This document shows, piece after piece, positions 32,974 to 42,478 of a stretch of 64,000 bases of DNA. Within the stretch, counting starts at the first letter, position 1. The number at the start of each line of letters is the position of its first letter. This DNA is from Amoebidium appalachense. Lineage: Eukaryota; Ichthyosporea. The notes beneath the pieces were generated by a model that saw nothing but the letters and a program-made list of their open reading frames with translations, had not been told where the DNA came from and did no database searches. The stretch is taken from the NCBI GenBank assembly GCA_963693365.1, contig CAVNZM010000017.1, positions 3,534,001 through 3,598,000 of the forward strand. Reading direction: 5' to 3'. The position numbers and the translations under genes are program-made.

Positions 32974-33477
32974 CAAAAACTTAGCTAAAAAATTGGGCCT
33001 AAAGAGACCTAAACGCGCTCAGTAGCGCCGCAACTGACCTCCCTGGGGCCGCGCGAGCTCATTATAGAGCGCGGCCCACATTTTCGCCTATGGAAATATG
33101 AAGAAATGATTTAGAACCTATCAAATCCATGAAATCTACCAAAATGGAATTTTTGCTGCACATCAACCAATGAAAAGTTTTCACAAGTGGCTAAAACCCC
33201 TAGATCATAAAGACCAAATCGATTGCCGCCCATTTCGGACTAGATATAACTCAAACTCATCAATATATCCATATGGCATAGCACACAGAACATAAAAACA
33301 GCTACAGCTCCCTAAATAAAAATGCTAGCAGCCTGAAACTTTGCACACACATCAAACACACCATGGCCTACAGCATTATACTACCACGAAGTTTACAGCA
33401 CACTCGCAACACACAATTTCACTCCAACGGGGCTATCTAATTCTCTTGCAAAGAAAACACTTTTACAAACTTAATAT
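32974..33477 (-). repeat. P2 repeat A1
   Basis: 504 bp, 5' end of the element in its own sense (ATATTAAG at the tip). Intact reference copy of A; P6 (36054-36557) matches it end to end. Confidence 0.9.
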
Positions 33478-34389
33478 AAAACGATTCGTGCTATATCAAA
33501 TCTTCCCAAGTATTTTTGGCTATGTGTTTCTTTTGTCTTCGTCTTTGTACAGCCCCCCACACAGTCATCCCATAGTACACACCACATGATACTGATAGTA
33601 TTATAATAGTCTCCGAAATATGGCTTAACTTAGACCCCACAAAATGTTTCAGACTCCCGGATGTGGGGCTTTAACCACCGAAGTTCACCCGAAAACTGAA
33701 CTATAAAATTTAATGCTAGGATAATATTTCACTACCGGTATGTTAGTAAATTCAAAGGTGCGGCAGTTGAAGCAAATTGTTTTACATTGTATTGTTTTAC
33801 TATAGTAAAGTTACACAACTAATTGGCCCTTTACACTTAAAAAGGTTGCTGGTTTCTGTATACAACAAAAAATCTGTTTGTTCTGGGTGTTTTATGAGTC
33901 ACTTATTTGCCAAGTCCAACGTAATTGGCGGTATATGTTTGAGGAATACCACTTTATAAATCAACCCGGTTATGCACCCATTGAGGTGTTCCAGTATAAT
34001 TGTTTGTAAACGTGCTTTCTTGTACGAGCGTGGTGCGCCCCGCTAGATATATATGCAAAGCTGTAGAGCTATCCTGGGCAGATGTGCTGTAGGTATGGGA
34101 AGTTCACCTAATGGCATGCGAACGGCATGCACTTTCACATACCATAGGATCACCGGTATGGGACACAAAAAGGGTGGGCACGGCTCAAACCAGCCCTCAC
34201 TCTGTCTTGCTCCTTAGCATGCATATGTAGTTTGGACCATCACAGCCTCCTGAGACTTGTGTAAGGGGGTGCGTTTTGTTGGTTAGAATTAGTTGTTTTG
34301 CTTTTCCTACCATGCCCCCGCGGTCCAAACATTCGCCGCCCCGGGCACCCTCCGGCACCGTGGTCAACACACTGGGTGCCTCCTGATGA
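33478..34389. other. AT-rich spacer, no gene seen
   Basis: Unique sequence. Small palindromes near 34105-34165 (CATGCGAACGGCATGC and related) are the only structure noticed. Confidence 0.45.
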
Positions 34390-34780
34390 ATGGTTCGTTT
34401 TTAAACGGGTTTTCTTTGAGGAACGGCCGCAGCCACGACGACGAAGTGACATGTGCCAGTGGAATTCGAACTGCCAACTACTTTGCATTCCGATTGGTTA
34501 GTCTCTAGCTATGGCTTAGCCAATCAGTTCTCTGTACGTAAATGTAAGTGCAATGATTGGTCTTGTTTAAGTGTAGCCATATTTGGTCTTTACATTCCCC
34601 TGTAGCCAATCGGATGTTGTGAGCCATATCCTGCGTGTATATAAACCGCTAGCCCGCAGATTCGTAGGCCTCTCAGTCGCTGGCACTGCTCCTGAGCAGA
34701 ATGTGTCCTTAGTCTAGCAAGTTGGCAGGGCCTCCTGAGGCCCGTAAACGGTTGTTTTCTCTAGTTAAGTATTTTGTTTT
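34390..34780 (+). repeat. A1 of the non-autonomous element, with promoter-like motifs
   Basis: Holds CCAAT-type boxes in both orientations (GATTGGTT, GCCAATCAG, GATTGGTC, GCCAATCGG) and a TATATAAA box at about 34638-34645, a credible Pol II promoter inside the 5' repeat. The same set is copied in A2 (35263-35653). Confidence 0.7.
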
Positions 34781-35162
34781 ACACCGTTTATGCTGCCATG
34801 GCGTCGCGACTCTTCACGTGCAGCACTGCCCCTCGACACAGCTGTCCGCCTGGCCCCTTGCTGGCTTAAACTGACTTCTGGCGATGGCCATGTTGGCTTC
34901 ACAACCCTTGTTCCGCCACTCTGACGCTCTGCCCCGCCACACGTTTCGGCCCTGGCCTGCCTTTTGGCAACCTATTTTCGTTTTGGGACGTCTCCTTAGC
35001 CGTCCTCGCCCTCGACTCTTTAGTCCCTGGGCGGCTGTTTGGTTCTGTACACGCGGGTTAACACTCAGCATGCGAGCGTTCCAACCAGTTGTCCGCTCTG
35101 CCTGTTTATTTGCAAACATTTTTGTTACGGCGCCTATTGCATTGCGCCAGCATGGGAGGTGT
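34781..35162 (+). other. Interior of the non-autonomous element
   Basis: About 380 bp of GC-richer sequence between A1 and B1. Frames up to 130 codons exist on both strands, but none resembles gag, RT or recombinase. In the A2-B2 half this interior is replaced by a 60-base link. Confidence 0.5.
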
Positions 35163-35814
35163 GGAGAGCACATGTGTTTGTGTGTGCAGCCTAGGCACCT
35201 ACACACGACACTGCAAGTAATCTACCCCATTGCTGGGGCGAGTAAAGAGTGACGGCACAAGAATGGTTCGTTTTTAAACGGGGTTTCTTTGAGGAACGGC
35301 CGCAGTCACGACGACGAAGTGACATGTGCCAGTGGAATTCGAACTGCCAACTACTTTGCATTCCGATTGGTTAGTCTCTAGGTATGGCTTAGCCAATCAG
35401 TTTTCTGTACGTAAATGTAAGTGCAATGATTGGTCTTGTTTAAGTGTAGCCATATTTAGTCTTTACATTCCCCTGTAGCCAATCGGATGTTGTGAGCCAT
35501 ATCCTGCGTGTATATAAACCGCTAGCCCGCAGATTCGTAGGCCTCTCAGTCGCTGGCACTGCTCCTGAGCAGAATGTGTCCTTAGTCTAGCAAGTTGGCA
35601 GGGCCTCCTGAGGCCCGTAAACGGTTGTTTTCTCTAGTTAAGTATTTTGTTTTTCCCGCCCACCCTCCCTTGAGTGGCTGTGGTGATGGCCTGCCATCTA
35701 AAATGTGTCCCCTTGGAGAGCACATGTGTTTGTGTGTGCAGCCTAGGCACCTACACACGACACTGCAAGTAATCTATCCCCTTGCTGGGGCGAGTAAAGA
35801 GTGACGGCACAAGA

Positions 35815-36053
35815 AGTCACTACTGTCAGCCTTCGGTCCCTGTTATTATTTACTGGTAGACGCAAGGGTGCACACTCATAGGGCATTTCATGCAATCAAA
35901 GTTGGCCCCGGCCACATTTCTTGAATTTGGGGCCCCAGGAAAACACGTACACGGGCCACGGATGAGAATTCAGACACTCATTTTGCTATTTGTTTTCTAA
36001 ACTCCGAATATATTTTTTTAATGTTCTGGTTGCAGCACCTGCAGATATTCATT
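35815..36053. other. Short spacer, nothing recognised
   Basis: Unique sequence between the non-autonomous element and P6. Confidence 0.45.
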
Positions 36054-36557
36054 CAAAAACTTAGCTAAAAAATTGGGCCTAAAGAGACCTAAACGCGCTC
36101 AGTAGCGCCGCAACTGACCTCCCTGGGGCCGCGCGAGCTCATTATAGAGCGCGGCCCACATTTTTGCCTATGGAAATATGAAGAAATGATTTAGAACCTA
36201 TCAAATCCATGAAATCTACCAAAATGGAATTTTTGCTGCACATCAACCAATGAAAAATTTTCACAAGTGGCTAAAACCCCTAGATCATAAAGACCAAATC
36301 GATTGCCGCCCATTTCGGACTAGATATAACTCAAACTCATCAATATATCCATATGGCATATCCCACAGAACATAAAAACAGCTACAGCTCCCTAAATAAA
36401 AATGCTAGCAGCCTGAAACTTTGCACACACATCAAACACACCATGGCCTACAGCATTATACTACCACGAAGTTTACAGCACACTCGCAACACACAATTTC
36501 ACTCCAACGGGGCTATCTAATTCTCCTGCAAAGAAAACACGTTTACAAACTTAATAT
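36054..36557 (-). mobile_element. P6: solo A repeat of the P family
   Basis: 504 bp, from CAAAAACTTAGC to CTTAATAT, the exact span of A1 in P2 and almost identical in sequence. No B, link or gene is attached. The inner edge is exactly the A homology boundary. Confidence 0.85.
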
Positions 36558-37157
36558 TTTATACTATTTTTGGGCTGGAGCCAAGCTTTAATAGGGTTTT
36601 TGTTGCACTTAAAGTGGGCCCCAGCGTCGCAAATTCCCGGGACGTGGCCGCACTACTACAGTAAAAAGTCCGAGACGTCTTTTAGTATTAGATAACAAGT
36701 AGGTCTGTGCGCCCACTGCGCGGGCGCCAACTGAAGCTGCGGCATTTGGTCAGTCACGCGTAGGTCTGGGAAAAGAAGCTGCAAAATGGTGGTCTGACAG
36801 CTTGTGTCTGAAATCTAGACTCTAGAAACACTCTCGGGTGGGTCTGGGCGCCCGCTGCGCGGACGCCGGTGCACGTGGAAGGTGACAGTACGGATGGTAG
36901 AAAGAAGTTGGGGTCTGCCAGCTGGTGTCTGAATCCTAGACTCTGAAAACTCTCTTTCCTTTCAAGTTCTCTTTTTTGGCCGGTTGAAACCCGCGCAAGG
37001 CGGCTTCCGCCAGCGTTTAGTCATGGATGGGCGTTAGCCATGACATCCTCTCCCAGGCCTCCGGGCGGATAACAGAGGCCCTGTGACGTCATGTCCGTCT
37101 GCAACACTTTCCCGGCAGATTAATTAGGCGCGTTCAATAGCCTTTTATAATTATTCG
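36558..37157. repeat. Spacer with diverged tandem repeats and GC hairpins
   Basis: Two to three diverged copies of a roughly 135-bp unit (36690-36960) share AGAAG, GTCTGCCAGCTGGTGTCTGAA-type sequence and CTAGACTCT. GC hairpin motifs of the type GGGCGCCCGCTGCGCGG lie at 36702-36728 and 36841-36867 and match 27821-27840. X begins at 37158. Confidence 0.5.
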
Positions 37158-37356
37158 TGTGACGTAGAATACCGACCACCCCTAGCAACCCTATATGTGA
37201 AGAACCCCCCCGAAACGTAGAGCCCCCCCGTCACAATAAAGACGGCAGTATAAAAGGGGGGGCCAGAGCCAGGAGCTTCAGTTTTTTCCTTCACACAAAC
37301 ACAAACCAAACTCGTGTCCCCGGTGTCAAGGCCATCCTGTTCATTACGTTGTTACA
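37158..37356 (+). mobile_element. X: 5' LTR
   Basis: 199 bp starting TGTGACGTAGAA and ending TTGTTACA. Contains AATAAA (about 37236) and TATAAAA (about 37250). The reverse-complement copy is at 45417-45618. The left flank ATTCG (37153-37157) matches the outer flank of that copy. Confidence 0.85.
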
Positions 37357-37372
37357 TGGTAACAGGGTAGGA
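37357..37372 (+). promoter_or_regulatory. X putative primer binding site
   Basis: TGGTAACAGGGTAGG directly follows the LTR, as expected for a tRNA primer site (a TGG start complements a tRNA CCA end). The tRNA is not identified. Confidence 0.5.
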
Positions 37373-37688
37373 AGGTCTCCCTCTGTGGTGCCCAGTACGC
37401 TTCCCACGTTTTTTGCAGGGAGCCCGCACGGTGAGACCATCAAACACAGTACAGATTCACGCGGATTCAAACTGGATACTGTGGATAGGCCGCTACAAAA
37501 CCACATTCCACATATCAATTTGACCGCGCGACCAAGGCCTCACGTCTAGCCCACACACTATCAAGCAATCAAAAGATAGCCCAAAATAGAGATATACTTC
37601 ATAATTTACATGGACCACATCGGATTACTAGGATAACCATCGGATACACACCGGATTCCCCCCGACCTACGAAAATTTGTCGTTAACA

Positions 37689-38939
37689 TGGCAGCTGCAG
37701 CTCAAGGTATCACCGAGCTGTCGACAACGCTGCGGGCTATGCAGCTAGCACAGGCCCCACCCGTAGCATTCCCACCCACCACACCCTTTGCCTGCTTGTG
37801 AGATTGATCCACAGGCACCGGCTCATGTATCCCCTTGCTGGGGCTGGTAAAGACGACGTTGGCATAAAAGTCGGCCTTTGAGGGCTTCAAGTACGACCCC
37901 ACGGTTGACAACCCCCAGACATGGACACAGGCATTCTAGCTGGCAGCCCACGCGGTGAATGTCAACATGGACGACGGCAAAAAGCTCAAACACGGGCGCC
38001 GGCTGTTCAGCCTAGCCGGCACCGACTGCGCCAACTTTGCCCTGCTGTGGCAGACATGGGCGCACGCACGTTCGATGCTTCTCAACCCAGAGCTGACCGC
38101 ACACCTCCCGGGTGTGGGCAGTGCGTTCGCCCGTCCCACCAGCGCGGCCCGGCACTGTTTAACGTCAACACTAACCCAGCCTCCAACCCTACCACCCACC
38201 CCCACTACCCTCCTCCCACCAACCTGACCTACCACCCCCCTCAAACCAACCCCTATCAATCCCCTTCCCCCCCCACCGGCCCCCAACAGCATGCCCCCCT
38301 TCCTACCAGACCTACCCTCACTTCCCCCAGTACCCCACCTACCCCCCCATTTTCAACGTCCAAACCCCTCTCCTTCCCCCCCCCCCAACCAGGCCCACCC
38401 TACCCGAGCGCCTGGAGGTCGCCCCCCTTGCAGCATGTCTCGAGCGCGGCCAGACTAAGAGGGCCGAAATGCACGTTGACGCCAACCACTACAACTGCGA
38501 GCGGTGCCTCATTCAGCACAGCCGCAACTATGCTGGGTGTCCGGGACACCCCGACCACGACCCCAAACGTTGGCCGGTTGTGCGCCACACGACAACCCGC
38601 GAAACTCGAACCTCTACCCCCCTCGTGCACCCCACCGCACACTTCCTGCCCTCCCGCACCTGAAGACAATGAATGAGCTGGCGTCCCTTCGGCGCGAAAT
38701 GTGCAACCTCCAACACGACCGAGACCAAGCAGTGCGCAACCACCAACAGGACCTTTTGGCTCAACTGTAGGCGGAGCGTCAAAGGGGGGAGCGCCTTGAG
38801 TGCCTTTTCGCTGAGCGCAGCGACCTCCAGCGTATGGTGGCCATGATCCCGGGACCCATGGCCCACCCCCCCCTCCGCTGGGCTTTCCCCCTGTTGCCCC
38901 TGGGGCTACACCCGACCAGCATGGACAGCACGGTGGCCA
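37689..38939 (+). pseudogene. X gag (broken)
   Basis: Starts MAAAAQGITELSTTLRAMQL. It is interrupted by P7, continues FEGFKYDPTVDNPQTW and then HAVNVNMDDGKKLKHGRRLF, followed by a very Pro-rich region with several frame changes. A later Cys/His stretch NCERCLIQHSRNYAGCPGH could be a zinc-knuckle-like motif, and a helical NELASLRREMCNLQHDRDQ segment follows. It ends in the poly-C tract that forms the inversion junction; protease and RT of X lie on minus from 50265. Confidence 0.55.
37777..37867 (+). mobile_element. P7: fragment of a P-family B repeat inside X gag
   Basis: About 20 bases of the A-B link (CCCACCCACCACACCCTTTG) are fused to TGCTTGTGAGATTGATCCAC and the rest of B up to GGCATAA. 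Plus orientation. A and most of the link are missing. It interrupts gag after the PPVAF codons. Confidence 0.75.
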
Positions 38940-39018
38940 CCCCCCCCCCCCCCCCCCCCCCCCCCAGATCTCGATCGTAGACTTAGGCTGATCTGCTGAG
39001 ACGGATTAGTATATGTCA
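38932..39018 (-). mobile_element. Y2: 5' LTR start (inverted fragment) and inversion junction
   Basis: 38966-39018 is the first about 50 bases of a family-Y LTR in reverse complement (ends ATATGTCA), preceded by its C/G tract. The tract merges with the GGCCAC plus poly-C end of X gag; family-Y LTRs also carry GGGCCAC next to this tract, so the breakpoint is a microhomology. The adjoining AACCC (39019-39023) pairs with GGGTT at 57510-57514, beyond the Y2 3' LTR. Confidence 0.8.
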
Positions 39019-39132
39019 AACCCCGTGCAGCACCGATGTAATACAGGAGGTGAAATGTTAAGTGGCACTCCGGTGAATAAGGATGCATCCACTTGTGATG
39101 GGGGTAACCCGGAGTGAGTACTACCGTTTGGT

Positions 39133-40435
39133 ATGAAGGAGGGGCATTGGACGGTGGAGCAGAAAAAATTGTTAGCTAAGTTATTTGATAGGACTCGGTT
39201 TGCATTTCTGGCCGATGATAACAAAGTAGGCTTCGTTAAAGGGTTTGAAATGCAGATCGACACAGGTGATAATAGGCCGGTAATTATGCCTAGCTATAGA
39301 ATGGAGCAGTATAAATTGTCGGATGCGCTAATTATAGTGAGTGATATGTTAAAAAAGGGTCATGTGGAGCATAGTTCGAGTCCGTGGAGAAGTCCGGTGC
39401 TATTGGTTAAGAAGCCCGACGGGTTTTGGCGTCTAGTGAACGATTACAGGGCTCTGAATCGGGTCACGAAGGCAGACCAATGGCCTCTCCCTAACATAGA
39501 CGAGCAGCTCTCACAGCTGCACGGCTATACTCACTTTGCTAAACTTGATTTAAAAGCAGCATTTTGGCAGATAAGGTTGGAGGAGAGCAGCAAGGAGAAG
39601 ACAGCCTTTGCACTGGGTGACCAGCTGTTCCAGTACAAGGTGGTGCCGATGGGTTTGCTCTCCTCTCCAGCTATGTTGTGCCGGGTAATGTATAAAATCC
39701 TCCACCCTCATTTGGATGTATGCCACCCTTATTTGGATGATGTTTTAATTAAAGGTAGGGTCGTTTGAGGAGTTAGTTAATAATTGTGAAAAAGTATTTT
39801 TAGCTTTGGGTGAGTCTGGTCTTCGTATTAGTGGTAGCAAGACTGTGATTGGTGTGCCAGAGGTTAAGTTTTTAGGTCATATCGTGTCTAGTAATGGTCT
39901 TTCCCCTGATTCAGAAAAAAACCGGGCCATAGTTGAGTGGCCACGTCCTCAGACTGTCACTCAACTAAGGCAATTTTTAGGTTTAACTAATTATCTTCGT
40001 CGGTATATTAAGGATTATAGTATGCTTGCTTTGCCGTTAACTAGTCAGACAGGGGGGGAGAAGAAGAATAGAATAGATTGGAATGATGATACTGCTGTGT
40101 CTGCTTTCGAAAAGCTTAAGTTAGCTTTGCAGTCTTCGAGTATGCTTGTTCATCCTGATTTTTCGGCCGGGGGGGGGGGGGGGGGGGGGGAGGGAGGGAT
40201 GTTTAAAGTTCGATATGATGCAAGTAAGGTTGCTGAGGGGGCAGTGTTCTATCAAGTGCAGGAGGGGCAGGATAGAGTGATTGCTTATGCTAGTCGTTCG
40301 TTTAGTAAAAGTGAACGTAGATATAGCAATCCGGAGAGAGAGTCCCATGCTATCTTTTGGGCAGTCTCACAGGCATGGAGGTATATACTCGCAGGCAGGA
40401 CGTTCGAGGTCTACACCGACCACAAGCCTGCCTAG
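39133..40435 (+). pseudogene. Y1 reverse transcriptase-RNase H
   Basis: RT: WRSPVLLVKKPDGFWRLVND, HFAKLDLKAAFWQIRL, FQYKVVPMGLLSSPAM and the catalytic YLDDVLI box (about 39730-39750). A frameshift follows at about 39765. The next frame carries FLGHIVSSNGLSPD, QLRQFLGLTNYLRRYIKDYS, and RNase H with RYDASKVAEGAVFY, NPERESHAIFWAV and VYTDHKPA, then TAG. A run of over 20 G (about 40169-40190) inserts a Gly stretch exactly before the first RNase H Asp motif. Non-functional as read. Confidence 0.9.
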
Positions 40436-40439
40436 CCAT

Positions 40440-41284
40440 GGCCGGCACCACTCGTCTGGTCAACGAGAGGATGCAGAAGTGGGCCGCGGCTCTCGGTGAG
40501 TTCTCCTATAAATTGTTTTATGCCAAGGGTGAAACAATGGTTGACTGTGATGCTCTCTCTCGTGCTGCTTGTATTTTGTTTGAAGAAGAGAAGGAGGGGG
40601 AGGGGGGGCTAGTGAGAGACGGGGGGGGGGGAGGGGGGGAAGGGGGGGGAGAGTGAGCAGAAAGGAATAGATGCTGTGTATGTTGATGTGTCTTCTTGGG
40701 CTCCGGGGTTGCTTGCTTATAAGTGTCGGGCAGGGGGGGGGAGGTATTTGTCAGTGTCTGAGATCGGGACCGAGTCTCATGGCTCGGCCCCTGCCTTAGC
40801 ACCTACGGCTTTGATCTTAGCTCAGGAAGAAGATGTGTTGATTGGTCTGGTTAAGAATTATTTAAAGGGGCCGGTTGATTCGATTAAATGTAAAAATAAA
40901 AGGCAGATGATTAAGGTTACCGTAGTTAGGTTTGCAAAAATGTGTCAGGTAGAGCAGGATTTAGTTTATCATTGTTCTGGGCCAGACAGCCACCGAGTTT
41001 GGGTCCCGATGGCACTTGTGCCTGAGGTTTTGCATATGGTGCATGAGCATCCCATGGCTGGTCATTTAGGTGTAAATAGGGCGTTGCTTCGTGTTAATCG
41101 TTCGTATTTTTGGCCGGGTATGAGTAGGGAGGTGAGGGATTATGTGTTGTCGTGCATGCATTGTCAGGAAAGGAATGAGAGTCCCCACTCTCGTTCCCGC
41201 CCGTCGTTTATTAGGGATTTTAATGTTCGTATGTTTGAACAGGTAGCAGTAGATGTGGTTGGTCCTTTTAATTCTACGGTTTAG
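40440..41284 (+). pseudogene. Y1 RNase H end and integrase N-terminus
   Basis: ERMQKWAAALGEFSYKLFYA and DCDALSRAA are the classic end of Ty3/gypsy RNase H. After G-rich tracts (about 40600-40655) the integrase opens with the HHCC zinc finger HEHPMAGHLGVNRALL, YFWPGM and CMHCQERN, and the first catalytic Asp in VAVDVVGPF. A single in-frame TAG at 41282-41284 separates it from the core. Confidence 0.8.
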
Positions 41285-41314
41285 GGTAACACTGTTCTTG
41301 TTACCGTCACCAAT

Positions 41315-42478
41315 GTGGCCACTCGTTGGTTTGAAGCTTTTCCTCTCCCCACTGCTAATGCCGTTTTGTTTGCTCGTATGTTTGTGGCTGAAATTTGTCT
41401 TAGGTTTGGTTGTCCTCGTGTTTTGTTAACGGATAGGAGTAGTGTGTTTTTAAATCAGTTGGTGTTGGAGGTTTGTAAAATTTTAAGGGTAGCCCATATC
41501 ACTACGTCTGCATATCACCCTCAAGCAAATGCCATCTCTGAACGTGTGCATGCAGTGTTTCAGAAGTCCTTTGGCAAAATGGTTGATGTGGAGGCTAATG
41601 ATTGGGATCTTATGTCTAGGTTTATTGCTCATTCGTATAATTCTACCCCTCATGCTGTGACTGGTTTTTCTCCGTTTTATTTGGTCTATGGGCAGGAGGC
41701 TATTAGTTTGTTAGATACGGCACTTTTGCCGATGGGGGGGACTGACAGACTAACTTATCCCCACTGGACTGAGTTCCGGGAGCAGCTACTAACCCAGGCC
41801 CGGGCTGCACGTGATGCAGCTCTGGCCCGTACACAGCAGGCACAAGCACGTGCAGACGTGTCCACACGTCCGTTACGTGAATTTGCCGAGGGTACTTTAG
41901 TTTTAATTAGGGATCATACTAGGAAAAAGAGATATAAGCAGGAGCAGGAAGGTAAGGGTGAAGGTGACGGTCTTCGTAAGTATGGTAAGAAATGGTTGCC
42001 TCTTTTCATTGGTCCGTATAAAATAGTGGCTAGGTTAGGTCCGACGGAATATAAGGTGCAGAGGTTAGAAAATGAGAGTGATGTTAGATATTATAATGTA
42101 GATGATATAAAGAAATATTATGATAGGGCCCTTAGGGTAAAACGGCCGGAGGGCCGTCAAGTGTTAGATGCATTCATCCCCGACTACGACAGGTCGGTGG
42201 ATGTATCGGAGGCTGCAGTAGATAAAATTATGGATAAAAAGGTTATCGAAGGTAAGGAAGGTAAGGTAAATTATTATTTAATTCGTTTTGAGGGAGGTTA
42301 TCAGGAAGATCAGTGGTTGCCTGAGTTTCATTTGGATTGCCCGTTTTCTATTCGTGCTTATGAAGCTAGGTTAGTGCAGAGGGAGTTGCCTAGTGCTCCC
42401 TCTAGGCCGAAGAGAGTTATTCCTCAGTTTAATCGTGGTGTGAAAAAGTCGGTGAGGGAGGGGGCGGGGGGGGAGTGA
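41315..42478 (+). CDS. Y1 integrase core and chromodomain
   Basis: 387 codons in the same frame as the preceding piece. The DDE core has the second Asp in VLLTDRSS and the Glu in NAISERVHAVFQ; TGFSPFYLVYGQEA is the typical post-core motif. The C-terminal part has a GPY/F-like motif WLPLFIGPYKIVARLGPTEY and then a chromodomain (VDKIMDKKVIEGKEG, YLIRFEGGYQEDQWLPEFHL). In chromoviruses this domain directs insertion to particular chromatin. Ends IPQFNRGVKKSV followed by a Gly tail. This is the best-preserved integrase in the window. Confidence 0.9.
   Translation: MATRWFEAFPLPTANAVLFARMFVAEICLRFGCPRVLLTDRSSVFLNQLVLEVCKILRVAHITTSAYHPQANAISERVHAVFQKSFGKMVDVEANDWDLMSRFIAHSYNSTPHAVTGFSPFYLVYGQEAISLLDTALLPMGGTDRLTYPHWTEFREQLLTQARAARDAALARTQQAQARADVSTRPLREFAEGTLVLIRDHTRKKRYKQEQEGKGEGDGLRKYGKKWLPLFIGPYKIVARLGPTEYKVQRLENESDVRYYNVDDIKKYYDRALRVKRPEGRQVLDAFIPDYDRSVDVSEAAVDKIMDKKVIEGKEGKVNYYLIRFEGGYQEDQWLPEFHLDCPFSIRAYEARLVQRELPSAPSRPKRVIPQFNRGVKKSVREGAGGE

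Larger units (their letters stand above)
28194..33477 (-). mobile_element. P2: near-complete PAT-like YR retrotransposon
   Basis: 5284 bp. Read on minus: A1 33477-32974 (504 bp), gag, RT-RNase H, recombinase, B1 28970-28876, A2 28875-28381, B2 28288-28194. This is the cleanest split-direct-repeat structure of the window (A1-genes-B1-A2-B2). The flanks (CAACAT on the left, AAAACG on the right) show no target duplication. Damage: a deletion of about 320 bp in the recombinase and single frameshifts in the RT N-terminus and gag start. Confidence 0.92.
34390..35814 (+). mobile_element. Non-autonomous split-direct-repeat element (P-related)
   Basis: 1425 bp with layout A1 (34390-34780), gene-less interior (34781-35162), B1 (35163-35262), A2 (35263-35653), link, B2 (35715-35814). 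A1 and A2 are about 391 bp and nearly identical; B1 and B2 are 100 bp. The B repeats resemble the P-family B: both start GGAG(AG)CACA, both hold TATCCCCTTGCTGGGGC (B2), then GTAAAGA, and both end GGCA.AAGA. The B1-A2 joint (GGCACAAGA then ATGGTTCG) mirrors the P joint. No RT, gag or recombinase is present, so it would need the enzymes of another element. Confidence 0.75.

Noticed and set aside
17250-33477. P elements as LTR retrotransposons or LINEs
   Set aside because: No flanking LTR pair, no integrase, no target duplication and no poly-A tail; the split direct repeats and tyrosine recombinase boxes fit a YR retrotransposon.
38966-39018. The LTR fragment as an independent solo LTR insertion
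   Set aside because: It ends exactly at an LTR terminus next to AACCC, which pairs with the flank of the Y2 3' LTR, so it is better read as the displaced Y2 5' LTR.
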